Source: Phytophthora colocasiae
Taxonomy: Eukaryota > Oomycota > Peronosporomycetes > Peronosporales > Peronosporaceae
Direction of reading: 5' to 3'
DNA length: 64,000 nt
NCBI GenBank assembly: GCA_018806915.1
Contig: JAGKQI010000047.1
Location: 806,001 to 870,000 of the forward strand
Shown: in pieces, positions 61,201-64,000 of the stretch
Layout of the letters: every line of letters starts with the position of its first letter
Position numbering within the stretch: the first letter of the stretch is position 1
Program-made: the position numbers and the translations under genes
Notes under the pieces: model-generated
Databases searched by the model: none
What the model was told of the DNA's origin: nothing
Seen by the model: the letters and a program-made list of their open reading frames with translations, nothing else

Positions 61201-62048
61201 TACGCGCATTTATTTCACCACAGCAGAACGATTGGGACGAACTACTTCCTCTGGCGGAGTTTGCATACAACTCTCGACCTCACTCAAGTATCGGCATGTC
61301 GCCTTTCGAGGCAGACCTTGGCTATTTACCGCGCGCATTCGACGATCTTGCCCTTCCACTGCCTCAGCCGGGGTCCGGCGCTCTTCGCTTCACTGAACAC
61401 CTCCGGTCTGTACTTCACCGCTGTCGCGAGTCTCTCGCCGTTGCCCAAGGCCAAATGAAGCATTTCTACGACAAGAATCGCCCTGAATGCACAATCAGTG
61501 TCGGTGACCAGGTTCTTCTCGACACGACCCACCTCGACCTCGCCCATGTTGGCTCAAGCGGTCGGCGCAAATTTGCCGCTCGTTTTATCGGCCCGTACAA
61601 GGTGATTGCCGCTACGACTCCCGACACGTTCAAGATTTCGCTCCCGCCTGGCGTTCGGCTCCATGATGAATTCCATGCTTCCTACTTGCGTCGCTACAAT
61701 GAAGATACCAACCCCAGGAGACTTAATGTCGTCCCCCGCCTACTGACTCGAGATGGCAAGGAAGGATTGCAAGTTCGTGCTATCATAGGCGAACGCCTTC
61801 GGGGTGGAGTTCGTCAGTTCAAAGTGCAATGGTATGGTCGTGACGAAGCTGACTCATGGGAGCCTGAGACCAATCTCCGTCAAGCTGCCGGTTTAATTGC
61901 TGAGTTTTTGGCGTCTTCGCCACCATCCGACAATCGAAAGCGCTCCCGCCGCAGTGAGCCCGCCAACCCGACACCAGCACCAGCAGCGCGCCGCAGTACT
62001 CGGCTTGCCGACCGACGGATCCCATCATCGCAACCGCCGACTCGCTGA
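58248..62048 (+). CDS. Gypsy-2 Pol polyprotein with chromodomain
   Basis: 1266 aa; the frame is open upstream to about 58110, so it was probably once joined to Gag. Protease FIDSGASFNAIS; reverse transcriptase VHDFRAINARV and YFDDLFVF; RNase H KTDASDYAIGG; integrase HHCC (HPGSKKT...CELCQR) and core residues (SMDFMPDL, DRESRFLS, DGQNERSHR); C-terminal chromodomain VRAIIGERLRGG...FKVQWYGRDEADSWEPE. The integrase core spacing and all catalytic acids look intact. Confidence 0.94.
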   Translation: MCRRQENIYCYLSHAGTINNVEVSAFIDSGASFNAISPRVAELLNLTIVESSKPLEITLGMNSKTLIPRRIAKIDVALNVFPVYRTEAFVLEVPEKQNILLGIPWLEEVNLEINWKEKSIKHRESHESTSFRQCVREGPAVRVAGARISQRRKTTAPQTAHSDLMLYYTKHTLVSPAGQTQVISAEKFKKLKHSDEEFCFFVNVASEKTARQLSTDWEALRGHPVEPVVLKYKGKVFVTELPSAPPTRTIDVEAEIELSDATPVVRKQFRLSEEQKEAVRKWTREMLDAKVIRPSKSPFSSPTFCVKKAVGWRIVHDFRAINARVRVPATPIPRKEDIYDAMSKGRLFSALDLLWGFFQVRLRECDIPYTAFSTPDGLFEYLVTPMGLSSSPSAFNRLMQAVFSDLSKFCRAYFDDLFVFTTTDSMADHLEALDKVLARCEQQQLFVKLAKCTFCAEEIPCLGDYIGRQGVRMDPDKIRTIQEWPEPRTKRDLQSFLGTCVYVLKYCPDFSSLTAPLTEATRGRSKNERIALTAEQLEAFQELKRRLAAPPVLAHPDTSLPFHVKTDASDYAIGGYLFQLDAQGREKIIAYGGRKLNTAERMYPTREKELLAALHAMRTWKPYLIDKPFFVDTDHKTLESLLQQTTCSQRLARWLNELSLFQPRFRWIAGETNVVADAISRAPQLSGDDQSSHVSLASLLEQLTKLQTTTTADDVFLNYMRQRPSIQEQCRRLYLEDPVFGPLLIHLTSDRNTAPTPIDMHPTIRNLLPSFIVEDGLIFLRPDVHEPRRLCVPADSDLRNSILFECHDSAARGHPGSKKTLAIAQQKFYWLNMHKTISKYVQSCELCQRIKASQKKTTGLLHPLEIPHKRWQHISMDFMPDLVVTKKTGFDSVLVILDLLTKRAHFIPTLKTADAKNTARIFLRDHVRLHGFPDSIVSDRESRFLSAFWKEIMTRQGSQIRASTAFKPSTDGQNERSHRFINDYLRAFISPQQNDWDELLPLAEFAYNSRPHSSIGMSPFEADLGYLPRAFDDLALPLPQPGSGALRFTEHLRSVLHRCRESLAVAQGQMKHFYDKNRPECTISVGDQVLLDTTHLDLAHVGSSGRRKFAARFIGPYKVIAATTPDTFKISLPPGVRLHDEFHASYLRRYNEDTNPRRLNVVPRLLTRDGKEGLQVRAIIGERLRGGVRQFKVQWYGRDEADSWEPETNLRQAAGLIAEFLASSPPSDNRKRSRRSEPANPTPAPAARRSTRLADRRIPSSQPPTR

Positions 62049-62076
62049 TCACGTACGCGCATTTCTGGGGGGAGAC

Positions 62077-62295
62077 TGTAATGCGAACACCTACACCACC
62101 TCCTCAGCAACAGCCCATCCGACAGCTGTGCACCACGATAAGATGGACGCTTGGCAGGACAACCGCAATTGCAAGTTCAACGTGCTCGCGCCGGCACTTC
62201 ACAAGTGAACTCTAGTTTAGGTTTGTTCATTCTCAATTTTTCTTCGCACTACACAAGCAATACACATTGAGTTTCACTTCGCCTAGTGCGTGACA
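62077..62295 (+). repeat. Gypsy-2 3' LTR
   Basis: Copy of 56796-57014, followed by the duplication CCTGC at 62296-62300. Confidence 0.95.
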
Positions 62296-62526
62296 CCTGC
62301 TCGTATCTGTAAGCATTCTTCTTCTCTAGCCAAAACTTCTCCTTCCGTAGTCTTAAAAATGAATTAAAAAATCCATACAGAATTGGTATAACTCTCATTG
62401 AGAACGATTTTAAACGAGAAGTATCTTGCACGAGGGGTAGTCAGAACGATGAGAAGTCCCGTTGACAGTGGCAACTCAGTTTTTCTTCTTTTTTTTATTC
62501 TTAAAGAAGGAGGAGGAGATAGCCGC

Positions 62527-62715
62527 TCATTTGTACGAGCAGGGGGTGTTACGCGAGCAGCTGGATTGGCAGCACTCCTGGAAGCTCATAAAGGCTTGAA
62601 TTCTGCAGCAGCCACCGACGTCGACGTCGCCACACATGCACGTTTGCGCGTCAGCAGGGGAGGAGATAGTAGCCACAGCAGCAAGAAGAACAGCGAAGGA
62701 AGTCAGGAGGTTCAT
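62527..62715 (-). CDS. Small cysteine-rich secreted protein (intact copy)
   Basis: 62 aa from ATG 62715, homologous start to the broken copy; an upstream in-frame ATG at 62769 would bury the signal peptide. Signal peptide MNLLTSFAVLLAAVATISSPADA, then a 39-residue mature part with eight Cys (TCMCG, GGCC, ECC, SSC, TPC). It lies tail-to-tail with the interrupted copy. Apoplastic effector-like proteins of oomycetes have this form, but no known family is recognised and no activity can be assigned. Confidence 0.75.
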   Translation of the reverse strand: MNLLTSFAVLLAAVATISSPADAQTCMCGDVDVGGCCRIQAFMSFQECCQSSCSRNTPCSYK

Positions 62716-63506
62716 CGTTCTTGGTCGTCTGGTAGTGAAGGGTGCTGGGAAAATTGAGAAGTGAGCCAACCAGTACGTGAACTAGAGCTACACTGGGATG
62801 CCTGTACTGTATCAACACTATGGACGGATCTCGAAAGCTATCCTGTCAGTGGTTGCATGCAACAATGTGGGATGGCGTCTGTGCCATGTGATTCTTACCC
62901 TTCCGATGTTGAGCGATAGATTTTGCATTTAAGTAGAATCATTCTCACTGCCAACAGCAAAGTCGAAAGCGCAAAGCATGCGGAATTTTTCTGCATAACG
63001 AAAACGACGACACCAAGTGAGACAAATGGTACTGTATTCGCGTGGTTGGCATGGTTGAAGAATCTTCAGAACACAAACACAATTTCAGGTTGCCCGTATC
63101 AAATCCACGCAGTTCTGATCTCTGTCCTGCTGGCCGTCAATCTGTACTTACTTGTACTCGTGAAGTTAAAAACTTGAAAGAGAGAAATTATTTGTGCTGT
63201 TTTCACGACAATACTCTGTCCTACTACGAGAGGAAAACCGCCTCGAGTCCACACGTCCATCATCATCTATCCATACACGAAACAAGCTGCTGGTTCGCCA
63301 CATTGCAGTCCGGTACGACCTGAGCCGATCACAGACAGTTTGTTTTCGTGTTGTATTTCCGATGTCCATCACAAATCTTCAAAGTACAGTAGCTAGAAGC
63401 ACCTTTCCTTTGTCTATTACGGTTGCAATAGTGAAATCACCTCAGCTTTGTGGAGTCTCTACTAGACTGCAGCACTGTCGAGCCTCGTGCTTGCAGTGTG
63501 ATCTTC
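62716..63506. other. Intergenic region
   Basis: No gene supported. The part next to the Cys-rich gene (to about 62850) resembles the 5' flank of the broken copy (CACTTCTCAATTTTCCCAGC and GGATAGC on the opposite strand), so promoter sequence was duplicated with the gene. Confidence 0.45.
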
Positions 63507-64000
63507 TCACGCGTTCACAGCCCCTCGAATCGACTGCACTTCCACTTCTCCCCAACTCGCAATACCTTCTTTCAACGATCTCATCGCACTCCTCGAGATC
63601 TCGAACTTAGGCTTGTGCATCTTCATGAAGGCTGCCCGTTGCATCACAACCACCAACTCTTCTTCCTCTGGGTCACCCTCCGATATTCCATCCTCCTCCC
63701 CTCCACTATACGATGTTTGCTGCTCATCAGTACTCGATACTAACTGCTGTTTCGTCCGTCTCATTTCCGTCAGTACAGTCGTAGCACTAATATCTCTCCG
63801 TACTCGCTCTTGTGGGTTATACGGGTACAAGTCGTCTACATCAACACAATCCGTTACCACCACAGCACAAGGTCGTCCTCCCATTTGTTCCGATTGATCA
63901 AAATACTCCGCTAGCACCACCTTATTCACCTCCGACGTGATATCATTGCTGTCCGTGGACAAAAGCCGATAATTCCAAATAGAAGTGCCATCATCAACAG
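63507..64000 (-). CDS. Basic-coiled-coil family protein, C-terminal part, runs off the right edge
   Basis: The frame is open from the edge (VDDGTSIWNYRLLSTDSND) to the stop at 63507. It contains DVDDLYPYNPQERVRRD, an acidic insert (GGEEDGISEGDPEEEELVVVMQ) and the family end (GIASWGEVEVQSIRGAVNA). The N-terminal basic and coiled-coil regions lie outside the window. Confidence 0.75.
   Translation of the reverse strand, partial: VDDGTSIWNYRLLSTDSNDITSEVNKVVLAEYFDQSEQMGGRPCAVVVTDCVDVDDLYPYNPQERVRRDISATTVLTEMRRTKQQLVSSTDEQQTSYSGGEEDGISEGDPEEEELVVVMQRAAFMKMHKPKFEISRSAMRSLKEGIASWGEVEVQSIRGAVNA

Larger units (their letters stand above)
56796..62295 (+). mobile_element. Gypsy-2: full-length chromodomain Gypsy retrotransposon
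   Basis: 5500 bp with apparently identical 219-bp LTRs and target duplication CCTGC. It has gag and pol genes and a purine tract TGGGGGGAGAC before the 3' LTR. Like Gypsy-1 it has a palindrome at the primer-site position (AGTTTTAAAACT, 57014-57025). The C-terminal chromodomain makes it a chromovirus-type element, a different lineage from Gypsy-1. Confidence 0.95.
51885..62312 (+). pseudogene. Small cysteine-rich secreted-protein gene broken by two retrotransposons
   Basis: Three pieces of one gene copy are visible: 5' flank 51885-51955, body 56634-56795 (ATG 56640; CMCGDVDVGSCC, CCQSSCSSPC) and the last codons 62296-62312 (stop TAA 62310-62312). Comparison with the intact inverted paralogue at 62527-62715 shows that a Gypsy element lies just before the start codon and another near the end of the Cys-rich part. 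The signal-peptide region has also lost ~14 bases and shifted, so this copy was probably defective irrespective of the insertions. Confidence 0.75.

Overview
The window looks like nuclear DNA of an oomycete, most likely Phytophthora or a close relative. The evidence is a canonical RxLR-dEER secreted effector, short GT-AG introns in compactly packed genes, oomycete-style hAT, Mutator-like (MULE), Crypton and Gypsy elements, and a large tandem family of basic-coiled-coil proteins of a kind I associate with Phytophthora. No bacterial-style operons, rRNA or tRNA genes were seen.

Layout: (1) 95-5538 is a MULE with ~200 bp terminal inverted repeats whose gene encodes a transposase joined to a C-terminal Ulp1-type cysteine protease. 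(2) 5.6-8.5 kb holds a relic and two divergent members of the basic-coiled-coil family. (3) 8.5-12.6 kb is a D-threonine aldolase/D-serine dehydratase-like gene cut near its 3' end by a 2.77 kb hAT element (8-bp target duplication), which itself carries a small inverted-repeat element in an intron. (4) 13-19.7 kb is ordinary gene space: the RxLR effector, a divergent family member with a perfect hairpin in a probable intron, a BAHD-type acyltransferase, eIF4A-III and a small conserved gene. (5) 19.8-34.4 kb is a serine protease S33 gene split by a 12.7 kb insertion: an outer element with an 11-bp target duplication that contains five head-to-tail Crypton (tyrosine recombinase) units. (6) 34.7-51.7 kb has a second BAHD gene and a run of nine more family members, interrupted by a small MULE-type element 12 bases upstream of one start codon (counting the target duplication). 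(7) 51.9-62.7 kb is a small cysteine-rich secreted-protein gene broken by two different full-length Gypsy retrotransposons with apparently identical LTRs, next to its intact inverted paralogue. (8) One more family member runs off the right edge.

The strongest signals are the Crypton array and the insertion anatomy. Every Crypton unit boundary carries ACTT, each unit has three copies of the palindrome CGTGCA-N3-TGCACG near its ends, and all five units share an amber codon inside the recombinase domain. Three host genes are interrupted with both halves and the target duplications still legible. Exons were assigned from visible splice sites and frame continuity; no database search was possible.
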